A stretch of DNA of 64,000 nt from an uncultured Alphaproteobacteria bacterium (GCA_903822175.1 CAIJOB010000030.1:1-64000); one strand, 5' to 3'; shown: positions 9,696 to 20,191, counted from the first letter of the stretch. Made by a program: numbers and translations. Notes: generated from the letters alone by a model not told the origin.

Positions 9696-10457
9696 ATGAC
9701 TATCGAGCCCACCAACACCCCCATCGACGACAGCCAGATGTTCGCGCCGGTTCCCTCGTGGGAGCGGGGCAAGAAGCGCCGCAGCCTCGGCCGTCGCGTC
9801 GCCGCCGAGCCGCGCAGCTTTGCGCCGGCCGTTGGGGCTGACCCGATCCTTGACGCGCAGATGACGGAGACCAAAGTGGAACGTCTGAGCGACGCCGATC
9901 CCGCCAACAGCAGTTTCGCCGCGCCGCCGGTCTACGCCACCCGTGCGCGGACCAAGTCGTCGAGCGCTCCGGTCGCCATCACCGCCGGCCTGATCCTGAT
10001 CGGCGGCATCGCCGCGGCGGGCTGGTACTACACCCAGCCGCACGGCCAGACCGGCGTCGCCGAGCTGACCCCGGGCGGCGCGACGACCACGACGACCACC
10101 TCGGACTCCACGACCACCGCCGCGCCGCCTAGCCAGATGGCGCAAAACGCGCCGCCGCCGGCCGCCGTCCGTACGACCACCACGACGACCCGGACGTCGC
10201 ACGACGCCGCGCCGGCTCGGGTCCGCGCGCCCCGCGCGGCTTCCGACACCGCCGCTGACGCCAGCGTCCGGGCGCCGGTCCAGCAGGCCGCGCCGCCGAT
10301 GCCGCTGCCGACGCCGGGTGTCGCCCCGCCGCCCGCGGCGGCCACCGCCGCGCCCCTGGTGCTGAACATCCCGCCGGCCGCCACCGCGCCGCAGGCCGTG
10401 ACCCCGCAGGCCGCGCCCCAGACCGCGCCGCCGCCGACCGAGGTCCCGCAGGCCTAG
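9696..10457 (+). CDS. hypothetical single-pass membrane protein, Pro/Ala/Thr-rich
   Basis: 253 residues with SD-like GGAGG upstream of the ATG. The N-terminal 90 residues are soluble and basic in places (GKKRRSLGRRV); one transmembrane helix follows (about residues 93-110, VAITAGLILIGGIAAAGWYY); the remainder is low complexity, with threonine runs near 125-165 and Pro/Ala repeats to the end. The topology suggests a cytoplasmic N-terminus and an extended periplasmic stalk spanning towards the cell wall, as in some envelope-spacing proteins. No catalytic motif is visible. A strong hairpin follows the stop. Confidence 0.8.
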   Translation: MTIEPTNTPIDDSQMFAPVPSWERGKKRRSLGRRVAAEPRSFAPAVGADPILDAQMTETKVERLSDADPANSSFAAPPVYATRARTKSSSAPVAITAGLILIGGIAAAGWYYTQPHGQTGVAELTPGGATTTTTTSDSTTTAAPPSQMAQNAPPPAAVRTTTTTTRTSHDAAPARVRAPRAASDTAADASVRAPVQQAAPPMPLPTPGVAPPPAAATAAPLVLNIPPAATAPQAVTPQAAPQTAPPPTEVPQA

Positions 10458-10482
10458 ACCCCTTCCGTTGGGTTGGTGAAGA

Positions 10483-10508
10483 GGGGCCGCTCCAGCGGGA
10501 GCGGCCCC
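10483..10508. terminator. 11-bp-stem hairpin between convergent genes
   Basis: GGGGCCGCTCC pairs perfectly with GGAGCGGCCCC around the four-base loop AGCG. It sits between the stops of two convergent genes and can serve both. Only a short T stretch follows on the plus strand. Confidence 0.75.
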
Positions 10509-10524
10509 AGCTTTGCGTGGCGGT

Positions 10525-11433
10525 TCAGGCGGCGGCGCACGGCTCGGCGAGGTTTCGCCGACGGCGCAGCCCGGCCCCCACGCCGCCGAAGCCGAGCAGC
10601 ATCAGCGTCCAGGCGGCCGGTTCAGGCACGCCCCCGGTGGCTTCCGGGGCGACGCCGTTCAGGTAGGCCGGGCTGATGTAGATTTGATAGAGGCCGGCGT
10701 CCGGCGTCGACGGGTCGATGGTGATCAGCGGATCGATGGAGGCAAAGGCGGAGTCCCCCTCGTCGTCCGAAATGGCCGCCGCGGTCAGCTCTATCTTCAG
10801 GGCCTTGTGGGAGAGGTCGACGGTCCCCGACCCGGCGTTCAGCGTCGTTTCATCGTAGGTGGAGATATAGGAATTGGCCTGGAAGTCCTCCGAAACGCAG
10901 CCGAACGGACGCGCGACCTCGCAGTCCCAGCTCGTCATCGAAAGACCGAAGACCCCAAAGGTCGTGAGCGAGGCGACGGACCGCGAAAAATCACCGCTCG
11001 GGCTCCCGAGGTTGCGCGGATCGACCGTGGTCACCGTGTTCACCCTGCCCGTAATATCGAGATCGACGAGCGACTCGCGCGGCCCAATCACCGCCACGTA
11101 GAACGTGAGGTCGCTGCGCCCCAGACCGTTGGCGGGCTCGATCGAATTCGCCCCGGCCGTCGCCACCGGATAGGAAAGGGAGGCGGTGGCGGATGCGCTG
11201 ACGCGGCCGGCCGCGTTTTGGTTGATCAGATCGCCGCCCACCGAACTCGTCAGAAGATTGCCGGCCAGCGAAGCTGACAGACTGACGCTCGACGATGGCA
11301 TGGCGGCCGTGACGGGGACGCCATTGGCCCGGATCTGGATGAAGTCGGCCGCCGCCGCCGCAGGCGCGACCGCCGCGGCTATCGCCACCGCCGCCAGGAC
11401 GGCCCACGCCCGCCCGTGGAAAGAACCCATCAT
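10525..11433 (-). CDS. PEP-CTERM sorting-domain exported protein
   Basis: 302 residues from ATG 11433, with GAGGG upstream; a second ATG follows directly. A signal peptide (VLAAVAIAAAVAPAAAAA) precedes a serine-, asparagine- and valine-rich beta-strand-like body. The C-terminus carries the exosortase signal: VPEPAAWTLMLLGFGGVG followed by GLRRRR, that is the PEP motif, a transmembrane helix and an arginine cluster. Such proteins are cut and processed by exosortase at the envelope. No exosortase or biofilm polysaccharide genes are in the window. A second PEP-CTERM protein with a similar tail lies at 60.6-61.3 kb. The function of the body is unknown. Confidence 0.88.
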   Translation of the reverse strand: MMGSFHGRAWAVLAAVAIAAAVAPAAAAADFIQIRANGVPVTAAMPSSSVSLSASLAGNLLTSSVGGDLINQNAAGRVSASATASLSYPVATAGANSIEPANGLGRSDLTFYVAVIGPRESLVDLDITGRVNTVTTVDPRNLGSPSGDFSRSVASLTTFGVFGLSMTSWDCEVARPFGCVSEDFQANSYISTYDETTLNAGSGTVDLSHKALKIELTAAAISDDEGDSAFASIDPLITIDPSTPDAGLYQIYISPAYLNGVAPEATGGVPEPAAWTLMLLGFGGVGAGLRRRRNLAEPCAAA

Positions 11434-11955
11434 CTGAACCCTCACATCTCCCGGCAAACCGCCCAGTGATGTCAGTCTAGGGTCCAGCGAGGCCGCCACA
11501 TCTCCCAAACGGGATAAGGATTCGCGCCTGAGCCTCCCTCCAGAGGCGAGTCGCCAGGGGTCCACGAACCCCGCCTCAAGCGATGAATCGCTGGCCGCAT
11601 AGTGCATTTGCACCATGTCGGGCGCGGTGGACGTCGATAGCCTTGGCTTCGAGACCGCCGAACACTGGACCGGTGCGGCGTCTTAGGAAGGTCTGTCCGC
11701 GCGGGGCCGCCCGCGCGCCTGGACGGCCCGACCAAGATCACCCCCGCCCAGGCTATGCCGGGCGCGGGAGCGCCGGTCATCGATGCGCGGTCATGGGGCT
11801 CAGGCGGCGACGGTCCAGCGTTCGCCTGGGAAGGCGCTGTCGTGGGCGGGCGGTGGGGGCCGCTTCAGCCCGCGACGGCGCATCGCGGCCCGGCTCCCCC
11901 GCCGGGCCGCGACCACTCGCACAGTAAATCGAGGCGATCCGGTAAGGGCGGGGCT
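11434..11955. other. gene-free stretch of about 520 bases
   Basis: No convincing gene is seen. It holds the promoter of the minus-strand PEP-CTERM gene and a perfect 11-bp hairpin at 11884-11911 (arm CGCGGCCCGGC, loop TCCCCC) that could end transcription of the minus-strand membrane-protein gene stopping at 11956. Open frames here continue into antisense of neighbours. Confidence 0.5.
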
Positions 11956-12372
11956 TCAGGCGGCGAGCGCCCAGCCCGCCCCGCCATCGTCGTTGGCGGG
12001 CGGGGCCGGGCGCCTGGGCCGGCGGCGCTGAGCGGCGCGGGGCGCGCGCGAGACGGCGGTGCGCCTAAGGCCGACGCGCCGCAACGCCCGGCCGGCCAGC
12101 TTCACCCCTTCCCGCGCGGCGCCGGCGACCCAGGCGATGGCGATGATATCGAGATAGGCCACTGCGTCTCCGGCCCCGATGAAGGCGGCACTCGGCGGAT
12201 AGACCTGCATGAACGCGGCGATCGCCAGGACGAAGGCCAGGGTCAGGGCGACGCGCCAGAGGGTCCGGCTGCTGAACACCGTCTTGAGGCCCTGCGGCGT
12301 CAGGAGCCAGGCCGGCCAGAGAACGGTCAGCTTGTAGAGCTGGCTCAGCCAGAGCCCGACGATCCCGCGCAT
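11956..12372 (-). CDS. hypothetical small membrane protein
   Basis: 138 residues. An N-terminal amphipathic stretch (LWLSQLYKLTVLWPAWLL) is followed by two probable transmembrane helices (about residues 40-58, ALTLAFVLAIAAFMQV, and 65-85, VAYLDIIAIAWVAGAA), then a very basic Arg/Pro-rich tail (AAQRRRPRRPAPP) likely facing the cytoplasm. No recognised family. It sits on the same strand upstream of the PEP-CTERM gene but is separated from it by 520 bases. Confidence 0.65.
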   Translation of the reverse strand: MRGIVGLWLSQLYKLTVLWPAWLLTPQGLKTVFSSRTLWRVALTLAFVLAIAAFMQVYPPSAAFIGAGDAVAYLDIIAIAWVAGAAREGVKLAGRALRRVGLRRTAVSRAPRAAQRRRPRRPAPPANDDGGAGWALAA

Positions 12373-12435
12373 GCCGTATCCCCCTGTCGCCCAGCTTCGA
12401 GATGGGGACGCTCAGACGGCGCGCAAGGCCGGCGG

Positions 12436-13857
12436 CTACCGCGTCCGCGTGGCGTGGGCGGCGAGGATCAGGGCGGCGGCGGCGGTGACCTTGCGGCCGG
12501 TCGGCAGGTGGATGAATTCATTGGGGCCGTGGGCGTTGGAGGCCGGGCCGAGGACGCCGGTGATCAGGAACTGGGCGTCCGGGAACTTCTCGCCCAGCAT
12601 GCCGATGAAGGGGATCGTGCCGCCCTCACCCATCATCGCCGCCTCGCGCCCGAAGGTCGCCTGGGACGCGGACTGGACCGCGGCCTCCAGCCAGGGCTGC
12701 AGTGGCGGCGCGTTCCAGCCGGGGCTCGCCTGCTTGCTTTCGAAGGTGACGACCGCACCCTGCGGCGGGTCGGCGGTGAGCGTGTCGGCGAGCGCCTTGA
12801 TGCAGGCGTCCGGATCCGCGGTCGGTGGCAGGCGCACCGACAGCGCCAGCGAGGTGCCGGGGCGCAGCACATTGCCGGCGTTGGCCGGCTGCGGCAGGCC
12901 CGCCGCGCCGATCACCGTCAGCGCTGGACGCCAGGTGCGATTGAGGATCAGCTCGGCAAGGTCGCGGGTCGGCGGCTCTGTCGATCCCGCGAAAGGGAAC
13001 TTGCGCCAAGCGCCTTCGCCCAGCGCCTGGGCGGCGACCTTGGCCTGAGCCTTCCGCTCGGCCGGGATCTCGACGTTGAAGGGATCGGGCGCGACAGCGC
13101 CGGTCTTCTCGTCCTCGAAGCGCGACAGCACCTGGCGAGCCAGGCGGAAGCTGTCAGGAACCACCCCGGACGCATCGCCGGAATGGACGCCCTCGGTCAG
13201 CACCTCGACGGTGAGCAGGCCACCCGCCAGACCGCGCAGCGATGTGGTCAGCCAGAGCTGATCGTAGTTCCCGCAACCGCTATCGAGGCAGATCACCAGC
13301 GATGGCGAACCGATCCGCTCGGCCAGCTCGTCGACGTAGAACGGCAGGTCGTAGGACCCGCTCTCCTCGCAGGCCTCGATCAGCACCACGCAGCGGGCAC
13401 GCTTGACGCCCTGGGCCTGCAGGGCCAGCAGCGCGGTCACCGACGCATAGATCGCATAGCCGTCGTCGGCGCCGCCGCGGCCATAGAGCTTGTCGCCCTG
13501 GATCACCGGCTCCCAGGGGCCGAGCCCCTCGGACCAGCCGGTCATCTCCGGCTGCTTGTCCAGGTGGCCGTAGAGCAGGACGGTGTCGTCGCTGATGTCT
13601 CCCGGCGCTTCGATCAGGATCACCGGGGTGCGGCCTTCCAGACGCACGACCTCAAGGGTCGCGCCCGGCAGGGATTTGATCTTCTCCCGTGCCCAGCCGG
13701 CCATGTGCTCGACCGCCTGGTCGATGAAGCCGCTCTTCGCCCAGTCCGGATCGAAGGCCGGCGACTTGGCCGGGATGCGGATGTAGTCGACCAACGCAGG
13801 CGTGATCTCCCGCTCCCAGAGGTCGTCGGCGAAGGCGTTGAGGGCTTTGGAATCCAT
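12436..13857 (-). CDS. M20-family metallopeptidase (dipeptidase)
   Basis: 473 residues from ATG 13857 with GGAGAG upstream. Dizinc M20 dipeptidase of the carnosinase-like M20 branch: LLYGHLDKQPEMTGW (metal His and catalytic Asp), GRGGADDGYA (bridging Asp), LIEACEESGS (general-base and metal Glu), CLDSGCGNYDQLW and the final metal His in SNAHGPNEFIHL. There is no signal peptide, so it is cytosolic and hydrolyses dipeptides or acylated amino acids, complementing the peptide uptake genes near 45-51 kb. It is intact and full length. Confidence 0.94.
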   Translation of the reverse strand: MDSKALNAFADDLWEREITPALVDYIRIPAKSPAFDPDWAKSGFIDQAVEHMAGWAREKIKSLPGATLEVVRLEGRTPVILIEAPGDISDDTVLLYGHLDKQPEMTGWSEGLGPWEPVIQGDKLYGRGGADDGYAIYASVTALLALQAQGVKRARCVVLIEACEESGSYDLPFYVDELAERIGSPSLVICLDSGCGNYDQLWLTTSLRGLAGGLLTVEVLTEGVHSGDASGVVPDSFRLARQVLSRFEDEKTGAVAPDPFNVEIPAERKAQAKVAAQALGEGAWRKFPFAGSTEPPTRDLAELILNRTWRPALTVIGAAGLPQPANAGNVLRPGTSLALSVRLPPTADPDACIKALADTLTADPPQGAVVTFESKQASPGWNAPPLQPWLEAAVQSASQATFGREAAMMGEGGTIPFIGMLGEKFPDAQFLITGVLGPASNAHGPNEFIHLPTGRKVTAAAALILAAHATRTR

Positions 13858-14044
13858 GGCGGGCTCTCCGGCGAGGCCGCGATTCCTAGCACCTTTTTTT
13901 GCCTCGCATGGGGTCGCTGCGCCCCAATGCCACATCGCCCAAAACGGCAGGCTTTCGGTAATAAGCGCCTGTCAGACGTGCGCGCCGCGATTTGCGGGAA
14001 TTCGGCGCGCGGGTGCGTCGTTGGGACAGCGGTTCGAGGGCGGG

Positions 14045-14254
14045 ATGATCAACTACAACGAACTGGCCAAATGGGCCGCGGCCGCCCTGGTGGTCCTCTG
14101 CGGCGGCCTGGCCGGCCACTATGCGGCGCTCGGCATGAGCCCGGTGCAATGGGCGGGCGCGCTCAGCGCCGTCCTGGGTTCGGTCAGCTTGGCCGTGACC
14201 CTCCACGTCTGGCCCGCGACGGCCAAGGTTCAGGGTCAGCAACAGCGGGACTAG
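14045..14254 (+). CDS. small two-helix membrane protein
   Basis: 69 residues from ATG 14045, with GAGGG just upstream. Two hydrophobic segments (about residues 9-28, WAAAALVVLCGGLAGHYAAL, and 33-55, VQWAGALSAVLGSVSLAVTL) with a short loop and a soluble polar tail. The frame is open upstream but antisense to the dipeptidase gene, so the internal start with a ribosome site is preferred. No family assigned. It converges on the pentapeptide-repeat gene, with eight bases between stops. Confidence 0.6.
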   Translation: MINYNELAKWAAAALVVLCGGLAGHYAALGMSPVQWAGALSAVLGSVSLAVTLHVWPATAKVQGQQQRD

Positions 14255-14262
14255 TTGGCCCC

Positions 14263-15012
14263 TTAGTCGGCGTACACGTCGAGGCCCATGGCGCTCAGCA
14301 GCGTCTGCTGTTGCGACAGCGTGATCTTCAAACCTTCATAGCTGGCCAGGCCGGCAAGGCTGAGGCCTGAAACCTCGGCGCCACGCAGATCGGCGTCAGC
14401 CAGTTTGGCGTCGGTGGTCAGCGCCTGGAAGAGATCGCAGCGCGAGAGGTCCGCGCCCTTCAGGTCCGCGCCGGTGAGGTCGGCCTCGCGCAGCGACGAG
14501 CCCGAGAGATCGCAGGTGGCGAGCCCCGCGTCCGAGAGATCGGCGAGCTCCAGATTGCAGGCGGTGAAGGCGGCGGCGGTCCGCACCACCTTGCCCCCGA
14601 ACGCGCGGCTGAAGTCGGCGCGGTGGAAGCGCGCGCCGCGCAGGTTCGTCTCCTTGAACGCCACCGACCACAAGCTGGTGCGGTCGATGTCGGCGAAGGA
14701 AAGGTCGCAGGTGGTGAAGCTCGCCTGGTCGGCCTGCGAAAAGGCGATCTGCACGCCCGAATGGCTGTCCGGGTCGGCGAAGTTGCAGCGCGTGAACGTC
14801 GCCTCCCGCAGGTCGGCGTGGGCGAAGCGGCAGCGGGTGAACCGACAGTCAGTGAACCGCGCGTTCTGCAGGATGACCGCGGAAAGCTGGACGTCGGTCC
14901 ACGCGCAGTTGGTGAACACCGCGTCGGAGAGATCGGCTTCAGCGAAGTCGGCGTTCGACAGGTCGAGGTCGGTAAAGGACCCGCCGGGTTCGAGGTCAGG
15001 GACATCGGCCAT
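14263..15012 (-). CDS. pentapeptide-repeat protein
   Basis: 249 residues made largely of A(D/N)LxX-type pentapeptides, for example LSNADFAEADLSDAVF, ADLREATFTRCNF and LREADLTGADLKGADLSRCDL. The repeats run in two blocks (about 17-110 and 120-225) and predict a right-handed quadrilateral beta helix. A short non-repeat C-terminus follows (LSQQQTLLSAMGLDVY). Family members range from gyrase-protecting DNA mimics (Qnr, MfpA) to scaffolds; cysteine at the centre of several repeats is common in Qnr-like proteins, but the role cannot be assigned from sequence alone. Confidence 0.88.
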   Translation of the reverse strand: MADVPDLEPGGSFTDLDLSNADFAEADLSDAVFTNCAWTDVQLSAVILQNARFTDCRFTRCRFAHADLREATFTRCNFADPDSHSGVQIAFSQADQASFTTCDLSFADIDRTSLWSVAFKETNLRGARFHRADFSRAFGGKVVRTAAAFTACNLELADLSDAGLATCDLSGSSLREADLTGADLKGADLSRCDLFQALTTDAKLADADLRGAEVSGLSLAGLASYEGLKITLSQQQTLLSAMGLDVYAD

Positions 15013-15166
15013 GCCTCGTGTCTAGTCCGTCGGCCCGGGTCCGCGAAGCCCTGCCGTTCCTGAACGGGCGCTAAAGGCGCCGCTCCGAGGCCGTTCAGTC
15101 GCGCCGGCCCAGGGTGTGTCCCATCGGGTCGGACCATCCTGGCCATGACGCGAAAAGGAGCCGGAT

Positions 15167-15445
15167 ATGAAACTGAAGACGATCATCCTGGCGGGCGTGA
15201 CCGCCGCTTCCCTGACCGCGCCCGTGGCGGCCATGGCGCAACCCTATTGGGATCACGACCGCGGCTACCAAGACGCGCGGCGCGACGACTGGCGCCGCGA
15301 CGAGTGGCGGCGTGGAGAGTACCGCGCCTACGACCGCTGGGACGGCCGCTACGTGCGCGGCTACGGCCGCTGCTTCACCGAGGACCGCGGCTACTACAAC
15401 TGGCGCGGCGACTACGTCCGTCACCCGGTCGAGGTCTGCCGCTAA
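15167..15445 (+). CDS. small secreted Arg/Asp/Tyr-rich protein
   Basis: 92 residues with GGAG upstream and a clear signal peptide (TIILAGVTAASLTAPVAAMA). The mature part is dominated by charged and aromatic residues in RRD/WRR patterns (DDWRRDEWRRGEYRAYDRW), then GRYVRGYGRCF, and ends with two cysteines that could pair. It resembles the small periplasmic YXXR/RcnB-like proteins common in this group, but the similarity is compositional only. A strong hairpin follows the stop. Confidence 0.75.
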   Translation: MKLKTIILAGVTAASLTAPVAAMAQPYWDHDRGYQDARRDDWRRDEWRRGEYRAYDRWDGRYVRGYGRCFTEDRGYYNWRGDYVRHPVEVCR

Positions 15446-15458
15446 GGGCTGACCCAAG

Positions 15459-15488
15459 CGCCCTCCTCTCGTGACCGGGAGGAGGGCG
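15459..15488. terminator. 10-bp-stem hairpin between convergent genes
   Basis: Arms CGCCCTCCTC and GAGGAGGGCG enclose a ten-base loop. It lies between the stop of the small secreted protein and the stop of thiC, so it can act for both directions. No long T run is present. Confidence 0.65.
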
Positions 15489-15493
15489 TCGCC

Positions 15494-17476
<1,983 letters not shown>

Positions 17477-17520
17477 AGAGGCTGACGCTACGCCTGAAGG
17501 GTCGGCGGGGAAAGCTGGAA

Positions 17521-18279
17521 TCAGGCCTGCACCAACCTCACCCGCGTCCCGGCCAGCAGGACGTCGCCGTCGGGGCTGAGGCGGCCGCGCGCCTTGGCGA
17601 CCGCGTGGACGGCGGCGGGGTCGCGGACGGCGACATCGAAGCGGCCCAGGCCATCGCCGCGGCCGTCGGCGGTCTTGATGAAGCGGATCTCACCGCCGTC
17701 ATCGAGCGCGATGCGCCAGTATTCACCGACCGGCTCGACCTCGCGGCCCAGCACCTCGCCCCAGCGTTTGGCCATGGCATAGGGGTCGTCGCCCTGCATC
17801 TCGGCGCCAACGATGCCGGTGGAGACGTCGGTCTTCAGATGCTGGCGCCATTCCGGGCCGCCCCATTCCCAGTGTTCCCAGGGGTCCATGAAGTCGACCG
17901 AGACGATGGCGCCTCCGATGTCGCGCGGATGGATGTGGCTGTAGCAGACCTTGCCGCCCTCGCGGTTGGTCTCGGAGACCACGCGCGCGCCGGCGTCGGC
18001 GATGCGTTGGCGGGCCTTGGCGATATCCTCCACCTGGAAGATCGCCATGTAGCCGCCGTCGCCGCCGCGCTTTTCCAGGAGGCGGCCGGCCGTCGTGCCC
18101 TCCTGTTTCGGCGACACCACCTCCAGGAAGGTCTCGCCGATCGCGAAGACCGCGTTCTTCAGGCCAAAGGCGCCGACGCCCGGATCGTCATAGGCGTAGT
18201 CGAGGCCGAGGATGGCGCGGATGTCGGCCTCGCAGGCGGCGAGGTCCTGGCCCACCAGGGCGATCTGACGAAGGCGCAT
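17521..18279 (-). CDS. VOC-family (glyoxalase-like) protein
   Basis: 252 residues beginning MRLRQIAL, with AAGGGAG upstream. Two vicinal-oxygen-chelate halves are visible: residues about 1-130 (LVGQDLAACEADIRAILGL, FAIGETFLEVVSP, GGYMAIFQVEDIAKARQRI) and about 135-252 (VGAEMQGDDPYAMAKRWGEVL, GEIRFIKTADG, FDVAVRDPAAVHAVA). Family members bind a divalent metal and act on C-C, dioxygenase or glyoxalase chemistry; the substrate is not evident. Its first eight codons are duplicated 920 bases upstream at 19177-19201, where they begin a short frame in front of the lipoprotein gene. Confidence 0.88.
   Translation of the reverse strand: MRLRQIALVGQDLAACEADIRAILGLDYAYDDPGVGAFGLKNAVFAIGETFLEVVSPKQEGTTAGRLLEKRGGDGGYMAIFQVEDIAKARQRIADAGARVVSETNREGGKVCYSHIHPRDIGGAIVSVDFMDPWEHWEWGGPEWRQHLKTDVSTGIVGAEMQGDDPYAMAKRWGEVLGREVEPVGEYWRIALDDGGEIRFIKTADGRGDGLGRFDVAVRDPAAVHAVAKARGRLSPDGDVLLAGTRVRLVQA
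18255..18279. repeat. 25-bp direct repeat, copy 1 (start of VOC gene)
   Basis: Contains the VOC start codon and first eight codons. It is identical over all 25 bases to copy 2 at 19177-19201, in the same orientation, and diverges immediately on both sides. The two copies bracket the lipoprotein gene. Confidence 0.9.
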
Positions 18280-18353
18280 TTCGGCCGGCTCCCTTTCGAT
18301 TATTTTTTCACGCTACAGGCTTCGGCGCAGGCCCCGCCAGAGCTCATCGGGTA

Positions 18354-19142
18354 TCAACGGTAGAGAGCTGCAAGGCACTGAGCGGCGCCTTCAGGGTTCA
18401 ATCCGTAACAATCCCCATAGTCGCGCGGCTTCCCAAGCGGTGTGCAGACGTTGGTCAGGGGCGAGCCCACACTCGCCAACACCCCCTCCGGCGTCACATG
18501 GCAATCGTTCGAGGCGCCCTCGTCTGTCAGACTGCCGACGTAGTCGATCCGCGACTGGATCGCGCGATAGAGCGTCAGGCGCAGCGGCCCCTTAAAATCC
18601 GACGCCGTCAGCAAGAAGAAGCCCTCGTTGAGGTGAAGCACGCGTCCGAGCGGGATGTCGCCTGCATGGACCCATCGGTCCTCTCGCCGCCGCTGCGATT
18701 CCAGGAAAGTGGGCGTCCACACCCAAACCGAAAGAACCCACCGTTTGTCCGCGCGCTGAAGCGGCACAAGGATGTCGCCAGCCTTGCCCGAGACATCGGT
18801 GAAGACGGGATAGTCATATCCCTTCAGGCCGGCTTCGCGGACGACGTCGCGCTGCGAGTTGTCGCTGTAGAGGTCGATCGTCACGGCGCCGTCGCCCGCG
18901 CCCGGGTGGGACGCGGCGTAGCGGACCTGCATCGCCGGCGCGTGCTGGAAACCCGAGACGCCGTTCAGAACGTAGAACACGCAATCGCGCGCTGAGGCAT
19001 GCGCCAGCCGCGCCTGATCCTCGCAGCGCGGCAAGTTGCGAACGTTATCGGGCTCGTAGGGCTTCCCGACCTCGACGCAGCCAGCGAGCAGGGCGCAGCC
19101 CAGCAGGCCCAGAACGATCCCTGCGCAGAGGCCAAGCTTCAC
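18354..19142 (-). CDS. hypothetical lipoprotein
   Basis: 262 residues when started at GTG 19142, which gives a textbook lipoprotein leader (MKLGLCAGIVLGLLGCALLAGC; lipobox LAGC, cysteine at residue 22). A TTG start 22 codons upstream is possible but adds a hydrophilic lead. The mature part contains RDCVFYVLNGVSGFQHAP, TIDLYSDNSQRDVV, LSVWVWTPTFLESQRR and six further cysteines (five beyond about residue 180 of the longer form included). No known domain. The GTG overlaps the TGA of a 20-codon frame that carries the duplicated VOC start, implying translational coupling. The whole gene lies between 25-bp direct repeats and looks inserted. Confidence 0.75.
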   Translation of the reverse strand: MKLGLCAGIVLGLLGCALLAGCVEVGKPYEPDNVRNLPRCEDQARLAHASARDCVFYVLNGVSGFQHAPAMQVRYAASHPGAGDGAVTIDLYSDNSQRDVVREAGLKGYDYPVFTDVSGKAGDILVPLQRADKRWVLSVWVWTPTFLESQRRREDRWVHAGDIPLGRVLHLNEGFFLLTASDFKGPLRLTLYRAIQSRIDYVGSLTDEGASNDCHVTPEGVLASVGSPLTNVCTPLGKPRDYGDCYGLNPEGAAQCLAALYR

Positions 19143-19201
19143 GGCCAAGCCCGCATCACGCGCACGCGAGGCAACGCCAGGGCGATCTGACGAAGGCGCA
19201 T
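19139..19201 (-). pseudogene. 20-codon frame starting with the VOC N-terminus; possible coupling ORF
   Basis: Begins with the same eight residues as the VOC protein (MRLRQIAL), preceded by GGGAG, then diverges (ALPRVRVMRAWP) and stops at TGA 19141-19139. The last bases form GTGA with the GTG start of the lipoprotein gene. It is best read as a remnant of the original VOC 5' end left when the intervening DNA was inserted or duplicated, and it may still drive ribosomes into the lipoprotein gene. Confidence 0.55.
19177..19201. repeat. 25-bp direct repeat, copy 2 (upstream of lipoprotein gene)
   Basis: Identical to 18255-18279. Together the copies enclose 897 bases holding the lipoprotein gene. 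The length is long for a transposase target duplication and no transposase is present, so recombination or template switching is equally possible. Confidence 0.9.
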
Positions 19202-19295
19202 GAACCAACTCCCTGTGATCGTGACCAGCTTACCGGCTTCCGTTCCGTACGCGTCAAGGCCTAGGGTCTCGTCCGAAAACATTCGGGAGGACGTC

Positions 19296-20117
19296 ATGGC
19301 GAAGTTAGAGACCGGCACCGAGGACCTGCTGGCGGACCTGGACGGGGGCGTGCTGACCATCACGCTGAACCGGCCGCAGGCGCGCAACGCCATGAGCGAG
19401 GGCATGAACCAGGCGCTGGGCCAGCAACTGGCCGCCGCCGAGCTGAACCCGGACGTGCGCTGCGTGGTGCTGACCGGGGCCGGCCAGGGCTTCTGCGCCG
19501 GCGGCGATGTGAAGGGGATGAACGACCGCAATTCGGGCGGCGGCCGGGCGGCCAGCATCGACGAGGCGATCGCCACCCAGCGGATCAACCAGCGGGCCAC
19601 GGCCGGCAAACTGTTCAAGATGGCCAAGCCGACCATCGCCGCCCTGCCGGGCGCGGCGGCGGGCGCGGGGCTGTCGCTGGCGCTGGCCTGCGACCTGCGG
19701 ATCATGGCCAAGACCGCGATCCTGACCACCGCCTTCGCCCGCGTCGGCCTGGCCGGCGACTATGGCGGCACCTACTTCCTGACCCAGCTGGTCGGCTCGG
19801 CCAAGGCGCGGGAAATGTACTTCCTCTCCGACCGGGTGAGCGCCGAGGAGGCCCTGCGCCTGGGCCTCGCCAACTGGGTCGTTGAGCCCGACGAGCTGGC
19901 CGCCAAGACCGCCGAGATCGCCAAGCGGCTGGCCAGCGGCCCGGCGGTCTGCTTCCGCTACATGAAGGAGAACCTCAACCGCGCCATGGGCGGTGAGGTC
20001 GACGAGTGCCTCGACCTGGAGGCCACTCACCACGTCCACTCCGCCTCCACCGCCGACCACAAGGAGGCCGCCGCCGCCTTCGTGGCCAAGCGCGAGCCGG
20101 TGTTCCAGGGGCGGTAG
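19296..20117 (+). CDS. enoyl-CoA hydratase/isomerase family protein
   Basis: 273 residues from ATG 19296 with CGGGAGG upstream; the frame is open further 5' but that part overlaps the divergent genes. Crotonase fold: ITLNRPQARNAMS near the start, VVLTGAGQGFCAGGDVKGMN (oxyanion-hole and CoA segment), ALPGAAAGAGLSLALACDLRIM (second oxyanion Gly and catalytic region) and VGLAGDYGGTYFLTQLVG. The usual first catalytic Glu of hydratases (in the AxGxExL segment) is not obvious, so it may be an isomerase or hydrolase-type member. It acts on acyl-CoA thioesters, probably in fatty acid or aromatic degradation. Confidence 0.9.
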   Translation: MAKLETGTEDLLADLDGGVLTITLNRPQARNAMSEGMNQALGQQLAAAELNPDVRCVVLTGAGQGFCAGGDVKGMNDRNSGGGRAASIDEAIATQRINQRATAGKLFKMAKPTIAALPGAAAGAGLSLALACDLRIMAKTAILTTAFARVGLAGDYGGTYFLTQLVGSAKAREMYFLSDRVSAEEALRLGLANWVVEPDELAAKTAEIAKRLASGPAVCFRYMKENLNRAMGGEVDECLDLEATHHVHSASTADHKEAAAAFVAKREPVFQGR

Positions 20118-20191
20118 GCGGACCTCACCTCAGCAATCGACGTTCGTTGAAACGGGGCGTATAACAAATTCATAAAGATCGGAGGATCGCC

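Noticed and set aside
10075-10200. Tandem ACG/ACC runs as a mobile or phase-variable repeat
   Set aside because: They encode threonine stretches in a low-complexity protein and are irregular, without a consistent unit.
11755-14370. 871-codon plus-strand open frame
   Set aside because: Mostly antisense to the M20 dipeptidase; Arg/Gly/Ala/Asp-rich low-complexity translation typical of shadow frames at high GC.
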